Below the pieces are notes generated by a model, which saw nothing but the letters and a program-made list of their open reading frames with translations, was not told the DNA's origin and did no database searches. From the NCBI RefSeq assembly GCF_009826895.1, contig NZ_WUMV01000002.1:434001-498000 (forward strand): a stretch of 64,000 bases of DNA. The letters are read 5' to 3'. The position numbers were made by a program, and so were the translations under genes. This document shows, one piece after another, positions 24,922 through 34,044 of the stretch (its first letter is position 1; each line of letters opens with the position of its first letter). The stretch is from Stappia sediminis (GTDB taxonomy: Bacteria; Pseudomonadota; Alphaproteobacteria; Rhizobiales; Stappiaceae).

Positions 24922-25901
24922 GTCGCGTGCTCCGCTGTCTTGAGGATGACGCGGCCCTTTTGCCGTTGGGCGCGGGCATTGAAGGCGATGGCGATGATGA
25001 TCGCGGAGCCCGAGATCGCCAGTTGCCAGAAGGGTGAGATGTTGATGACGGGAAGGGCGTTCTTGACGACACCCAGGAAAAGCGCGCCCAAAACCGCCCC
25101 CGCGACGGAGCCGATGCCGCCGGCGATCGAAACGCCGCCGATCACGCAGGCCGCGACGACCTCAAGCTCGAACCCGCCGGCGATATCGACATAGGCGACC
25201 GCGTAACGCGCGACCCAGAGATAGCCGGTCAGGCCGGAAAGGGCGCCCGCGAAGACATAGGCCATGAAGCGGGTAAAGCCGACGTCGATGCCCGTATAGA
25301 CGGCGGCATTGGGGTTGCCGCCGACGGCGAAGAAAGCACGACCCAGAGGCGTGCGGGCGACAATCACCGCAAACAGCGTGATGCACAGGATCGCGATCCA
25401 TGAAAGCACGGGCAGGCCGGCTATCGTCGCGCGGGGAAAATGCTTGAAGGGCTCGCTCATTTCATGGGCGTTGATCCATTGGCCTTCCGAGACGAGGAAT
25501 ATGATGCCCCGGTAGATCGTCATCGTTCCCAGCGTCACGACGATCGGCGGAATATCGAGCTTCCATACGAGGATGCCGTTGAAGGCGCCCAGCAACGCGC
25601 CGAGAGATATTGCGATCGCGATGATGAGCCCTATCGGGATGTCGGGCGCGACGGTGTTGATGGTGGCGACGATCATGCCGGTAAGTGCTAGGTTCGCGGC
25701 AACCGAAAGGTCGATGCAGCGCGTCAGGATGACCACCATCTGGCCGAGCGCAAGGATGATCAGCGGTGCCGTGTCGTTGAAGACATTCGCGAGGTTGGCG
25801 GGACGAATGAAACCCGGAAAGCGGGTCGCGATCAGGCCCGTCATGGCGAGGATGGCGAGCGCCAGGATAGCCTCGCGCGATTTGACGGCGTTTTGGATCA
25901 T
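24918..25901 (-). CDS. rhaP: Rhamnose ABC transporter permease RhaP
   Basis: Protein of 327 residues. The start at ATG 25901 overlaps the stop of rhaT by 4 bp and gives MIQNAVKSREAILALAIL, a normal RbsC-like N-terminus. The motifs TRCIDLSVAANLALTGM and GGFELEVVAACVIGGVSIAG match CUT2-family sugar permeases. Its last bases overlap rhaQ. It is the second channel subunit of the RhaSTPQ importer. Confidence 0.92.
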   Translation of the reverse strand: MIQNAVKSREAILALAILAMTGLIATRFPGFIRPANLANVFNDTAPLIILALGQMVVILTRCIDLSVAANLALTGMIVATINTVAPDIPIGLIIAIAISLGALLGAFNGILVWKLDIPPIVVTLGTMTIYRGIIFLVSEGQWINAHEMSEPFKHFPRATIAGLPVLSWIAILCITLFAVIVARTPLGRAFFAVGGNPNAAVYTGIDVGFTRFMAYVFAGALSGLTGYLWVARYAVAYVDIAGGFELEVVAACVIGGVSIAGGIGSVAGAVLGALFLGVVKNALPVINISPFWQLAISGSAIIIAIAFNARAQRQKGRVILKTAEHAT

Positions 25902-27454
25902 TTCGCGGCCTCCGCAATTCCCGCCGCGGCGCGTACGAGGCTTTCCGGGTTCATGCCCTCGCCCGTCAGTTCGGCTGCGATCCGCCCTTCCTTCATCACG
26001 ATCACCCGGTCCGACATGCCGAGGATTTCCGGAATTTCGGAAGAGACCATGACGACCGCGAGACCGCTCGCCGCCAGTTCGCTCATGAATTCGTGCACGG
26101 CGGCCTTGGAGCCGATGTCGATGCCCTTCGTCGGCTCGTCGAGGATGATGACGCTCGGCTCCGTGGCGAGCCACTTGGCGATCACCACCTTCTGCTGGTT
26201 GCCGCCGGACAGATTGCCGACGTCCTGATCGAGCGAGGCCGCGCGAAGGTCGAGCCGCGAGGTGTATTTGCGCGCGAGGCTGAATTCCTCGGCGAGGCGA
26301 ATGAAACCGTGCCGCGATGTCCTGGAAAGAGAAGGCAGCGTCACGTTCTCGAAGATCGGTAGGCCGATGACGGTGCCCTGCCTTCCGCGATCCTCCGGAA
26401 CGTAGACGATGCCTTCACTGATCGCATCGGCAGGCGAGTTGATCGTGATATTCCGTCCTTCGATCGAAACGGTGCCGCGCGAAGGTTTCGTAATGCCGAA
26501 GAGCGCCTGCATGAACTCGCTGCGCCCGGCGCCGACGAGCCCGTAGAAGCCGAGGATTTCGCCCTTGCGCAGGGAAAAGCCGATGCTGTCGAACTCGCTC
26601 GGGTGGCAATAGTCGCTGACCCGCAGCACTTCCTCGCCAAGCGCCACCTGCTGCTTGGGGAAGATCTGATCGACGGAACGGCCGACCATCATGCGCACCA
26701 GTTCGTCTTCGCTCACATCCGCCATCGTGCCCGACCCGGCAAGTTCGCCGTCGCGGAACACCGTGTAGCGGTCGGCGATGCGGAATATTTCGTCGAACTT
26801 GTGGGAGATGAACAGGATTGCCTTGCCGTCCGCCTTGAGCTTCTCGACAAGGTCGTAGAGTTCCGAGATTTCCTTGTGGGAGAGGGCTGCCGTCGGCTCG
26901 TCCATGATGACGACGCGCGCATCGACCGAGAGCGCGCGGGCGATGGCGACGAGGTGCCGGTTTGCAATGCCGAGGTCGCGCAGGCGCGCGCCCGGATCGA
27001 TGGTCGCGCCGATGCGTTCGAGCAGGGATTTCGCGTCGCGGTGCATCCGCGCGGTGTCGATCAGGCCGAAGCGTCCCTTCGGCGCATGACCGATGAAGAT
27101 GTTTTCGGCGACCGTCAGTTCGTCGAACAGCACGGTTTCCTGGTGGATGGCGGTAATGCCGGCGTCGGACGCCGCGTGGGCGGTTGGAAAGAAAACCTCC
27201 TCGCCGTCTATCGTTATCGTTCCGCCGTCGGGTTGATATATGCCGGTCAGTATCTTGACGATCGTCGATTTTCCGGCCCCGTTCTCGCCGACCAGAGCCG
27301 TCACTTCGCCCGGATAAAGATCGAGCGAAACCTCCGACAGCGCCCTGACGCCGGGAAATTCCTTGGAGATGCCGCTCAGCGACAAGAGCAGCTTGCCGGG
27401 CACGGCCGTGGCGTTGCCATCCTCTGCGGCGATGGCCTGCGAACTGGCGAGCAT
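25898..27454 (-). CDS. rhaT: Rhamnose ABC transporter ATPase RhaT (tandem ATPase)
   Basis: Protein of 518 residues with two ABC cassettes, as in RbsA/MglA. Cassette 1 has Walker A GENGAGKST and Walker B VVIMDEPTAALSHKE. Cassette 2 has a degenerate Walker A (GLVGAGRSEF), which is normal for this family, an intact signature NLSGGNQQKV and Walker B IILDEPTKGIDIGS. Translation may start at ATG 27454 beside GGGGGGAGG, or at TTG 27472, 18 bp earlier. It powers RhaP/RhaQ. It is preceded by an intergenic hairpin after rhaS and overlaps rhaP. Confidence 0.93.
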   Translation of the reverse strand: MLASSQAIAAEDGNATAVPGKLLLSLSGISKEFPGVRALSEVSLDLYPGEVTALVGENGAGKSTIVKILTGIYQPDGGTITIDGEEVFFPTAHAASDAGITAIHQETVLFDELTVAENIFIGHAPKGRFGLIDTARMHRDAKSLLERIGATIDPGARLRDLGIANRHLVAIARALSVDARVVIMDEPTAALSHKEISELYDLVEKLKADGKAILFISHKFDEIFRIADRYTVFRDGELAGSGTMADVSEDELVRMMVGRSVDQIFPKQQVALGEEVLRVSDYCHPSEFDSIGFSLRKGEILGFYGLVGAGRSEFMQALFGITKPSRGTVSIEGRNITINSPADAISEGIVYVPEDRGRQGTVIGLPIFENVTLPSLSRTSRHGFIRLAEEFSLARKYTSRLDLRAASLDQDVGNLSGGNQQKVVIAKWLATEPSVIILDEPTKGIDIGSKAAVHEFMSELAASGLAVVMVSSEIPEILGMSDRVIVMKEGRIAAELTGEGMNPESLVRAAAGIAEAAK

Positions 27455-27496
27455 AACCTCCCCCCGGCGCAATTCCTGATTTGGTCTTTTCGCTTC

Positions 27497-27526
27497 TCCG
27501 GCGCGTCAACCTGTCGACGCGCCGGA
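27497..27526. terminator. Hairpin between rhaS and rhaT
   Basis: TCCGGCGCGTC (27497-27507) and GACGCGCCGGA (27516-27526) are perfect 11-base arms around an 8-base loop. In the direction of the rha operon there is no T tail (the T-run lies on the other strand), so it is more likely a 3' stabiliser of rhaS mRNA or a pause site than a full terminator. Confidence 0.75.
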
Positions 27527-27548
27527 TTTTTTCACCGATGTGGCAGGG

Positions 27549-28547
27549 TCAGAAGATGTCCTTGAACTCGTCGATGTTCGACGCGTCGTAGACGAAGGGA
27601 TCCGCCATGGCGCCCTCGTTGTTGTCGTCGAGCTTCACGCTGCCCATGCGCCCCATCGGGATTTCGGCGCCGGGCTCGGCTTTCGCCTTATCCGTCGCGA
27701 GGTTGTAGGCGATCATCGTTGCCGAGTAGCCAAGGTCGATGGGGTTCCAGATCGCGAAGGACTTGGAAGCGCCCGATTTCACGTGCCCCGCCATTTCGGA
27801 GGGGAGACCGAGGCCGGTCACGTTGATTTCGCCTGCCTTTTCGGCGTCCGTCACGGCCTGTGCGGCGGCGACGATGCCGACCGATGTCGGAGCGATGATC
27901 GCCTTGAGGTCCGGGTACGTCTGCATCAGGCCCTGCGCTTCGCGGTAGGACTTGTCGGCAAGGTCGTCGCCATAGACGGTCGCTACCACGTTGATGCCGG
28001 GGTAGTTGTCCTTGACCTTGTTCATCTCCTCAATCCAGGTGTTCTGGTTCGTGGCGGTGGCGGAGGCGGATAGTACCGCGACATCGCCGCCATCGGGCAG
28101 GTGATCGGATGCAAGCTTGATGATCATGTTGCCGATCAGCGCGTTGGACGACGGGTTCAAGTGCATCTCGCGGCCTTCCGGCGCGACGCCCGAATCCCAG
28201 GAAATCACTGTGATGCCGCGATCCATCGCCTTCTTCAGGGCGGGGACAAGCGCATCGCGGTCATTGGCGGATATCGCGATGGCATCCACGCGCTGGGCGA
28301 TGAGCGAGTTGATGACCTCGATCTGCCCTTCGGCCGTGGTGTCGGTCGGGCCGGTGTAGATGATCTCGACGTCGCCCAGTTCCTTGGCGGCTTCCTCCGC
28401 GCCTTTCGCGGCAGCCTCGAAAAAGCCGATGCCGAGCGCCTTGACGACAAGGGCGATCCTCTTGTCTTCCGCATGGGCGGAACCCGCTATCGCCGTAGCG
28501 GTGGCCGCGATGACGGCCGATGTCAGCAGTTTCTTCAGAATGCTCAT
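27549..28547 (-). CDS. rhaS: Rhamnose ABC transporter periplasmic binding protein RhaS
   Basis: Protein of 332 residues with a signal peptide cleaved near SAHAED (residues 1-26) and the Peripla_BP_4 fold: RIALVVKALGIGFFEAAAKG, then AIAISANDRDALVPALKKA and DSGVAPEGREMHLNP. It binds rhamnose in the periplasm for RhaTPQ. The ATG at 28547 follows GGGAGGAAGAT. It lies 49 bp downstream of rhaR in the same direction and is followed by a strong hairpin. Confidence 0.93.
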   Translation of the reverse strand: MSILKKLLTSAVIAATATAIAGSAHAEDKRIALVVKALGIGFFEAAAKGAEEAAKELGDVEIIYTGPTDTTAEGQIEVINSLIAQRVDAIAISANDRDALVPALKKAMDRGITVISWDSGVAPEGREMHLNPSSNALIGNMIIKLASDHLPDGGDVAVLSASATATNQNTWIEEMNKVKDNYPGINVVATVYGDDLADKSYREAQGLMQTYPDLKAIIAPTSVGIVAAAQAVTDAEKAGEINVTGLGLPSEMAGHVKSGASKSFAIWNPIDLGYSATMIAYNLATDKAKAEPGAEIPMGRMGSVKLDDNNEGAMADPFVYDASNIDEFKDIF

Positions 28548-28596
28548 ATCTTCCTCCCTTGAGCGTTCATCCGGACTTTCAATTCTTCGAACGGTG

Positions 28597-29412
28597 TCAG
28601 CCGGCGGCCGGCGCCTGCGTTTCCCGTTCCTGCCCGATCCCGCTTTGAGCCACGATCAGGCGAACTTCTGCATCTTCCAGCATCTGCGCCGCGCGATCGG
28701 GGATGCCTTCGTCGGTGATGACGGTCGTAATCCTCGTCAGCGGGCACAGGATCAGGCTCGAGCGTTTCTTGAATTTCGAGGAATCGACCAGCACGACCAG
28801 TTCGTCGGCCTGTCCGATGAGCTTCTGCTCCGCCTGGATCAAAAGCGGGTCGGCCTCCATCAGCCCGAGGGGGCCGAGCCCTTGCGCGCCCATGAACATT
28901 CGCTTCGCATAGAAGTTCCGCGTCACGTCGTTCTCGAACGGGCTTAGGATGATGTTCTGTTCGCGGTAGATCGCACCGCCCGAAAGCATGATCGTGTTCT
29001 TGGAGTGCTTCAGCAGGTGTTCTGCGATCGGGAATGAATTGGTGAAGATCTGCATGCGCCGGCTGGCGAGAGGATGCACCATCTGGAACGTCGTGGTGCC
29101 GCCGTTGATGATGATCGCCTCGCCATCCTCGCAAAGTTCGACGGCCTTGCGGGCTATTGCGCGTTTTTGAGCAATGTTGATCGCTTCATTGACGCGGAAG
29201 GGGCGTCCGGCGAGGCCGACGAACTGCGGCGGATTGATCGATTCTGCGCCGCCTCGAACCCGGCGCAGCTTCTTCTGGACGTGGAGGGTGGCGATGTCAC
29301 GCCGGATCGTGGCCTCGGACGCGCCGGTCAGCGACACGAGTTCGAGAACCGTGGCGACCGGCCTTTCCTGAATGGCCGACAGAATGATCCTGTGACGTTC
29401 CTTCTCGTGCAT
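28597..29412 (-). CDS. rhaR: DeoR family repressor of the rhamnose genes, RhaR
   Basis: Protein of 271 residues. The start at ATG 29412 follows GGGAGGACGGAA. The N-terminal DeoR helix-turn-helix is VSLTGASEATIRRDIATLH with the following KKLRRVRGG wing. The DeoRC sensor domain has GEAIIINGGTTTFQMV and VLVDSSKFKKRSS, where a phosphorylated sugar would bind. It should repress both rhaRSTPQUK and the divergent rhaDI by binding the repeats at 29466-29530. Its name follows the locus order of R. leguminosarum. Confidence 0.9.
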   Translation of the reverse strand: MHEKERHRIILSAIQERPVATVLELVSLTGASEATIRRDIATLHVQKKLRRVRGGAESINPPQFVGLAGRPFRVNEAINIAQKRAIARKAVELCEDGEAIIINGGTTTFQMVHPLASRRMQIFTNSFPIAEHLLKHSKNTIMLSGGAIYREQNIILSPFENDVTRNFYAKRMFMGAQGLGPLGLMEADPLLIQAEQKLIGQADELVVLVDSSKFKKRSSLILCPLTRITTVITDEGIPDRAAQMLEDAEVRLIVAQSGIGQERETQAPAAG

Positions 29413-29465
29413 TTCCGTCCTCCCGGTCGCCGAGACTTCCACTCAATTCAAGCAGTGTCAATCAC

Positions 29466-29530
29466 AAATGATCATTTTCAATCGTGCACTGCGATATGTT
29501 GATCAAGTATGATCGAAAATGATTGACATC
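29466..29530. promoter_or_regulatory. RhaR (DeoR-type) operator cluster
   Basis: Three GAT(C/T) units start exactly 10 bp apart at 29501, 29511 and 29521, which is typical of DeoR-family sites. In addition, 13-base boxes face each other: ATCATTTTCAATC (29471-29483) and GATCGAAAATGAT (29511-29523), complementary at 12 of 13 bases. The left box overlaps a perfect palindrome AAATGATCATTT (29466-29477). The cluster lies in the 288-bp divergent region between rhaR and rhaD, so it can control both directions. No convincing -10 element was assigned. Confidence 0.75.
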
Positions 29531-29700
29531 CTGACGCATATTCGCGAGCTTACGGGCAAATGCGAAAGCGCCCGGGCATTTTTCCGAGGTAGGTCTCGCG
29601 TTCGGCAGCGTCGCAAGCGGGATGCGCCGGGGCTTTGAAAGAAATCGGCTTATGGCGTTCGGTTGCACATGCGAATGCCAGTCGATGCAGGGAGGACATC

Positions 29701-31803
29701 ATGCTGACGACCGCCGCCGCTTCCCGCCTGAATATCGCGTGGGATGAAGCAAGGGCCGCCGGAATGAGCGAGCCTGAGTTGCTGCTCTACCGTTCCAATC
29801 TTCTGGGCTCGGACAAGCGGGTTACCAACTACGGCGGCGGCAATACTTCGGCGAAGGTCATGCAGAAGGATCCGCTGACGGGCGAGGACGTCGAAGTCCT
29901 CTGGGTCAAGGGATCGGGCGGCGATGTCGGCACCATCGCGATGGACGGCTTCGCGACGCTTTACATGGAAAAGCTGAGGGCACTGAAGGGTATTTACCGG
30001 GGCGTCGAGTTCGAGGACGAGATGGTGGGCTATCTGCCCCACTGCACCTTCAACCTGAACCAGCGCGCCGCTTCCATCGACACGCCGCTACATGCCTATG
30101 TGCCGAAGGCGCATGTCGACCATATGCACCCGGATGCGATCATCGCGATTGCGGCTGCCGAAAACAGCCGCGAACTGACGCGGGAGATTTTCGGGCGGGA
30201 AATCGGCTGGCTGCCGTGGAAGCGTCCCGGCTACGAGCTTGGCCTTTGGCTGGAAAAGTTCTGCCAGGAAAATCCGGATGCGCGCGGCGTCGTGCTTGAA
30301 AGCCACGGGCTGTTCACTTGGGGCGACACGGCGCGCGAATGCTTCGAAACGACAGTCGAGATCATCAATCGCGCGATCGAATGGTTCGAGGGCAAGGGCG
30401 AGGGCAAACCGGCGTTCGGTGGCGCGAAGCACCAGCCGCTCGATGCCGCTGCACGGCGCGAAATCGCGGGTGCGCTGATGCCGGCCATTCGCGGCATGGT
30501 CAGTTCCGACCAGCATATGGTCGGGCATTTCGATGACGGCGAGCGCGTGCTGGAGTTCGTCTGTTCCAGCCGGCTTAAGGAGCTTGCAGCACTCGGCACC
30601 AGCTGCCCGGATCATTTCCTGCGCACCAAGATCCGCCCGCTCGTGATCGGCTTCGATCCCGCAAGGCCTGACACAAGCGCGACCCTTAAGGAGCTTTCGC
30701 AGGCGATCGCCCGCTACCGCGAGGATTATGCGGCCTATTACGAGCGCTGCAAGCGCCCGGGCAGCCCGCCGATGCGTAATCCCAATCCGGTCGTTTTTCT
30801 CATTCCCGGCGTTGGCATGATCACTTTCGCCAAGGACAAGGCGACGGCGCGCATTTCCGGCGAGTTCTATACCAACGCGATCAACGTCATGCGCGGTGCT
30901 TCCAGCGTGTCGACCTACCGCGGACTGCCCGAGCAGGAAGCTTTCGACATCGAGTACTGGCTTCTGGAGGAAGCAAAGCTTCAGCGCATGCCGAAGCCGA
31001 AAAGCCTTGCCGGGCGTATCGCGCTTGTCACGGGTGGCGCCGGCGGTATCGGCTCGGCGATCGCCGACCGGCTGTTGAGGGAAGGGGCCTGCGTCGTGCT
31101 CGCCGATATCGACAGGCAGGCGCTTGGCGAAACGGCGGAACTGCTTTCCGGCAGATATTCGAATGATGTCATGCGCGCCGTCGCCATGGACGTGACGCGT
31201 GAGGACGCCGTGGAAGCGGCCTATCTCGCGGCGGCCGTGGAGTATGGCGGTGTCGATATTCTGGTCTCGAATGCGGGTATCGCATCCTCCGCGCCGGTGG
31301 AGGAAACCTCGCTCGACCTTTGGAACAAGAACATGTCGATCCTTTCGACCGGATATTTCCTGGTCTCAAGGGCGGCTTTCAGGATCATGAAGGCGCAAGG
31401 GATCGGCGGTTCGATCATCTTCATCGCCTCCAAGAACGGCCTTGCCGCCTCTCCGGGCGCAAGCGCCTATTGCACAGCCAAGGCGTCCGAAATCCATCTG
31501 GCAAGGTGTCTCGCGCTCGAAGGCGCGCCGGAGGGTATCCGCGTCAATGTGGTCAATCCCGATGCGGTGCTTAAAGGCTCCAAGATCTGGTCGGGCGACT
31601 GGCTGAAGGAGCGTGCGGACGCCTACGGCAAGGACACGTCGGAACTTGAGGAGCACTATCGCCAGCGCTCGCTCCTGAAACGGTCCGTACTGCCTGAGGA
31701 TATCGCTGAGGCAACCTATTTCTTCGCCTCTGAGGCATCCGCCAAATCGACCGGCAATATCGTCAATGTCGACGCTGGCAACGTTCAGGCCTTCACCCGC
31801 TAG
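29701..31803 (+). CDS. rhaD: Bifunctional rhamnulose-1-phosphate aldolase / short-chain alcohol dehydrogenase
   Basis: Protein of 700 residues starting at ATG 29701 after GCAGGGAGGACATC. The N-terminal 420 residues are a class II aldolase domain (NYGGGNTSAKV, HVDHMHPDAIIAIA with zinc-ligand histidines, VLESHGLFTWGDTA). The C-terminal 260 residues are a short-chain dehydrogenase with VTGGAGGIGSAIA near 443 and the catalytic Y590-x3-K594 in SAYCTAKASE. It cleaves rhamnulose-1-phosphate to dihydroxyacetone phosphate and L-lactaldehyde, which the dehydrogenase half converts further. This fused enzyme is typical of rhizobia and Bacillus. Divergent from rhaR. Confidence 0.93.
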   Translation: MLTTAAASRLNIAWDEARAAGMSEPELLLYRSNLLGSDKRVTNYGGGNTSAKVMQKDPLTGEDVEVLWVKGSGGDVGTIAMDGFATLYMEKLRALKGIYRGVEFEDEMVGYLPHCTFNLNQRAASIDTPLHAYVPKAHVDHMHPDAIIAIAAAENSRELTREIFGREIGWLPWKRPGYELGLWLEKFCQENPDARGVVLESHGLFTWGDTARECFETTVEIINRAIEWFEGKGEGKPAFGGAKHQPLDAAARREIAGALMPAIRGMVSSDQHMVGHFDDGERVLEFVCSSRLKELAALGTSCPDHFLRTKIRPLVIGFDPARPDTSATLKELSQAIARYREDYAAYYERCKRPGSPPMRNPNPVVFLIPGVGMITFAKDKATARISGEFYTNAINVMRGASSVSTYRGLPEQEAFDIEYWLLEEAKLQRMPKPKSLAGRIALVTGGAGGIGSAIADRLLREGACVVLADIDRQALGETAELLSGRYSNDVMRAVAMDVTREDAVEAAYLAAAVEYGGVDILVSNAGIASSAPVEETSLDLWNKNMSILSTGYFLVSRAAFRIMKAQGIGGSIIFIASKNGLAASPGASAYCTAKASEIHLARCLALEGAPEGIRVNVVNPDAVLKGSKIWSGDWLKERADAYGKDTSELEEHYRQRSLLKRSVLPEDIAEATYFFASEASAKSTGNIVNVDAGNVQAFTR

Positions 31804-31855
31804 AAGTCACTCAGGCGGCTATGGCCCGAACGAAAACCAATCCAGGGAGGCGGAT

Positions 31856-33142
31856 ATGGCGATGATGGACAGGGGCGTGATCGCGCGCGAAAACGAGACG
31901 CGCATCGCGGATCTGAAAAGGGACTACGAGACGCTTGGCGAGCGGCTATCCCGGCGCGGTATCGAGATCGGGGAGATCAAGGAAAAGGTCAAGGCTTACG
32001 GCGTCGCCATTCCTTCATGGGGCGTGGGCACCGGCGGAACGCGCTTCGCGCGCTTTCCGGGCGAGGGCGAGCCGCGCGATATCTTCGACAAGATGGAAGA
32101 TTGCGCGGTCATCCAGGAACTGACGCGGGCAACGCCTCGCGTTTCGCTCCATATCCCGTGGGACAAGGCGGATCCGGGGGAGCTTCGCGCCAAGGCCGCC
32201 GAACTCGGCCTCAATTTCGATGCCATGAACTCCAACACATTCCAGGACCAGCCGGGACAGGAGCATTCCTACAAGTTCGGATCGCTCTCTCACACGGATG
32301 CCGCCACCCGCAGGCAGGCAGTGGAGCACAATCTGGAGTGCATCGAGATCGGCAAGGCGATCGGCTCGAAGGCGCTGACGGTCTGGGTAGGGGACGGGAC
32401 GAACTTTCCGGGTCAAGCCCATTTCACGCGCCAGTTCGAGCGTTACCTGGACTCCGTCAAATCGGTCTATGCCGCTCTGCCGGACGACTGGCGCCTGTTC
32501 ACCGAACACAAGATTTACGAGCCGGCGTTCTACTCGACGGTCGTTCAGGACTGGGGCACCAATTATCTGGTCGCCCGTGAAGTCGGCGACAGGGCCTATT
32601 GCCTTGTCGACCTCGGCCACCACGCGCCCAACGTGAACATCGAGATGATCGTCGCCCGCCTCATCCAGTTCAAAAAGCTAGGCGGCTTTCATTTCAACGA
32701 CAGCAAGTACGGCGACGACGATCTGGATACCGGAGCGATCGATCCTTACAGGCTGTTTCTGGTCTTCAATGAGTTGGTCGACGCGGAAAAGCGCAATGCT
32801 CCGGGCTTCGACCCGGCGCATATGCTCGATCAGTCGCATAACGTGACGGATCCGGTCGAAAGCCTGATGTCGAGTGCGATGGAGGTTCAGCGCGCCTATG
32901 CGCAGGCCCTCATCGTCGATCGTGACGCGCTTGAAGGCTTCCAGCAGGACAACGACGCGTTGATGGCGTCAAGCACCCTCAAGGCCGCCTACCGTACCGA
33001 TGTCGAGCCCATACTCGCCATGGCCCGGTTTGAAAAAGGCGCTGCCATCGATCCGGTCGGCACATACCGGGCATCCGGTTATCGGGCGAAGGTCGCGATG
33101 GAACGGCCTGCGGTCACCGGTGCAGGCGGGGGCATCGTATAG
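31856..33142 (+). CDS. rhaI: L-rhamnose isomerase, rhizobial type
   Basis: Protein of 428 residues starting at ATG 31856 after AGGGAGG. The TIM-barrel sugar isomerase pattern includes VSLHIPWDKADPGELRAKA, TVWVGDGTNFPGQ, LFTEHKIYEPAFYSTV (metal-binding Glu and Lys region) and LVDLGHHAPNVNIEM, with GFHFNDSKYGDDDLD providing the last metal ligands. It converts L-rhamnose to L-rhamnulose in the cytoplasm. It is 52 bp downstream of rhaD and completes the pathway together with RhaK and RhaD. Confidence 0.93.
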   Translation: MAMMDRGVIARENETRIADLKRDYETLGERLSRRGIEIGEIKEKVKAYGVAIPSWGVGTGGTRFARFPGEGEPRDIFDKMEDCAVIQELTRATPRVSLHIPWDKADPGELRAKAAELGLNFDAMNSNTFQDQPGQEHSYKFGSLSHTDAATRRQAVEHNLECIEIGKAIGSKALTVWVGDGTNFPGQAHFTRQFERYLDSVKSVYAALPDDWRLFTEHKIYEPAFYSTVVQDWGTNYLVAREVGDRAYCLVDLGHHAPNVNIEMIVARLIQFKKLGGFHFNDSKYGDDDLDTGAIDPYRLFLVFNELVDAEKRNAPGFDPAHMLDQSHNVTDPVESLMSSAMEVQRAYAQALIVDRDALEGFQQDNDALMASSTLKAAYRTDVEPILAMARFEKGAAIDPVGTYRASGYRAKVAMERPAVTGAGGGIV

Positions 33143-33511
33143 AGCGTATTCCCGGACTGGGAAATAGCCCCGGAACCAACGTCCTGAGCATATCCTTTTC
33201 GCCGGATCTGAACCGGATTTCGTCACAAGGAAATTATTTAAGATATTGAATTAAAGTCATTTTCTACGATGTCGGCATTTCGTCGAAGCATCGGCGGCCG
33301 GATGATCGTTCATTCGACGGGCGGAGTTTTTCTGCCCCCTAAAGCCTGACCTCTCTAATTCCCTGCCGAATATTTTTCGTAAGGTTCATCGCCCCGCCGC
33401 GCCCCTGCGGGCAAGGCCGGCCCGGGTTGGCCGCTCGAAGGCAAAATGGTTATCCGAGATAATAGTTATTGACTATAACTATAATTCGAGTATTGTTCAC
33501 CTAACGGGAGG
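33143..33511. other. Intergenic region between rhaI and the aromatic cluster
   Basis: No gene is supported. An A+T-rich tract lies at 33232-33265, and weak GC hairpins such as GGGCGGA-N5-TCTGCCC near 33319 could end rhaDI transcription. The right end holds the marR promoter and operator. Nothing else was recognised. Confidence 0.5.
33462..33496 (+). promoter_or_regulatory. MarR operator overlapping a promoter
   Basis: ATAGTTAT (33462-33469), five bases, then ATAACTAT (33475-33482) form a perfect inverted repeat of the size bound by MarR dimers. TTGACT (33469-33474), inside its spacer, works as a -35 with TATTGT (33491-33496) as -10 at 16 bp. Binding would cover the -35. It lies just upstream of the marR gene, which suggests autoregulation and control of the whole TRAP and beta-oxidation operon. 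Confidence 0.7.
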
Positions 33512-33994
33512 ATGATGATGTCGTTCGATGCAATGCCTCGGAATGGCGATGGCGAGCTACCTCTGGACGAAGGCGCCGTTCGCGAGTTCGTCGGCTACAA
33601 CCTCAAGCGGGCCTATATGGTTCTCTACCCCGCGGCCCAGGCTGCGGTGGCGGAACTCGACCTTCGCATTCCCACCTTCAGCGGCCTGTCGGTGATTGTC
33701 CGCAATCCCGGCATCGCGCCTTCGGAGCTGGCGGAACGGCTCAGCATGGAGCGTTCGAACATCGTCGTCGTGATCGACGAACTGGAAACGCGGGAGCTTG
33801 TCACCCGTACCAAGTCGAAGACGGACCGCCGCAGGTTCGCGTTGACCGCGACGATGCGGGGCAAGCGTCTGCTCGACAAGGCTGTAGCGGCCATACGCCG
33901 CTCGGAGGAGCGCCTGCTTCAACGGCTCACTGCCGAGGAACAGGCAAAACTGGTCGAACTGCTGAACAAGATAGAGGCCGCTTCGACTGACTAG
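33512..33994 (+). CDS. MarR family regulator of the hydroxycinnamate-type cluster
   Basis: Protein of 160 residues after CGGGAGG; three successive ATG codons (33512, 33515, 33518) can serve as start. The winged helix is NPGIAPSELAERLSMERSNI with recognition helix and wing ELVTRTKSKTDRRRFALT. CouR, FerC and HcaR-type MarR proteins that govern hydroxycinnamate genes respond to the CoA thioester made by the synthetase; the same logic is plausible here. It is the first gene of the cluster, 50 bp before the TRAP binding protein gene. Confidence 0.85.
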   Translation: MMMSFDAMPRNGDGELPLDEGAVREFVGYNLKRAYMVLYPAAQAAVAELDLRIPTFSGLSVIVRNPGIAPSELAERLSMERSNIVVVIDELETRELVTRTKSKTDRRRFALTATMRGKRLLDKAVAAIRRSEERLLQRLTAEEQAKLVELLNKIEAASTD

Positions 33995-34044
33995 CCCAGG
34001 AGGGCCATCCGCGCAAAGGCGGGACTTTTCTCAGGGAGGAAAGC

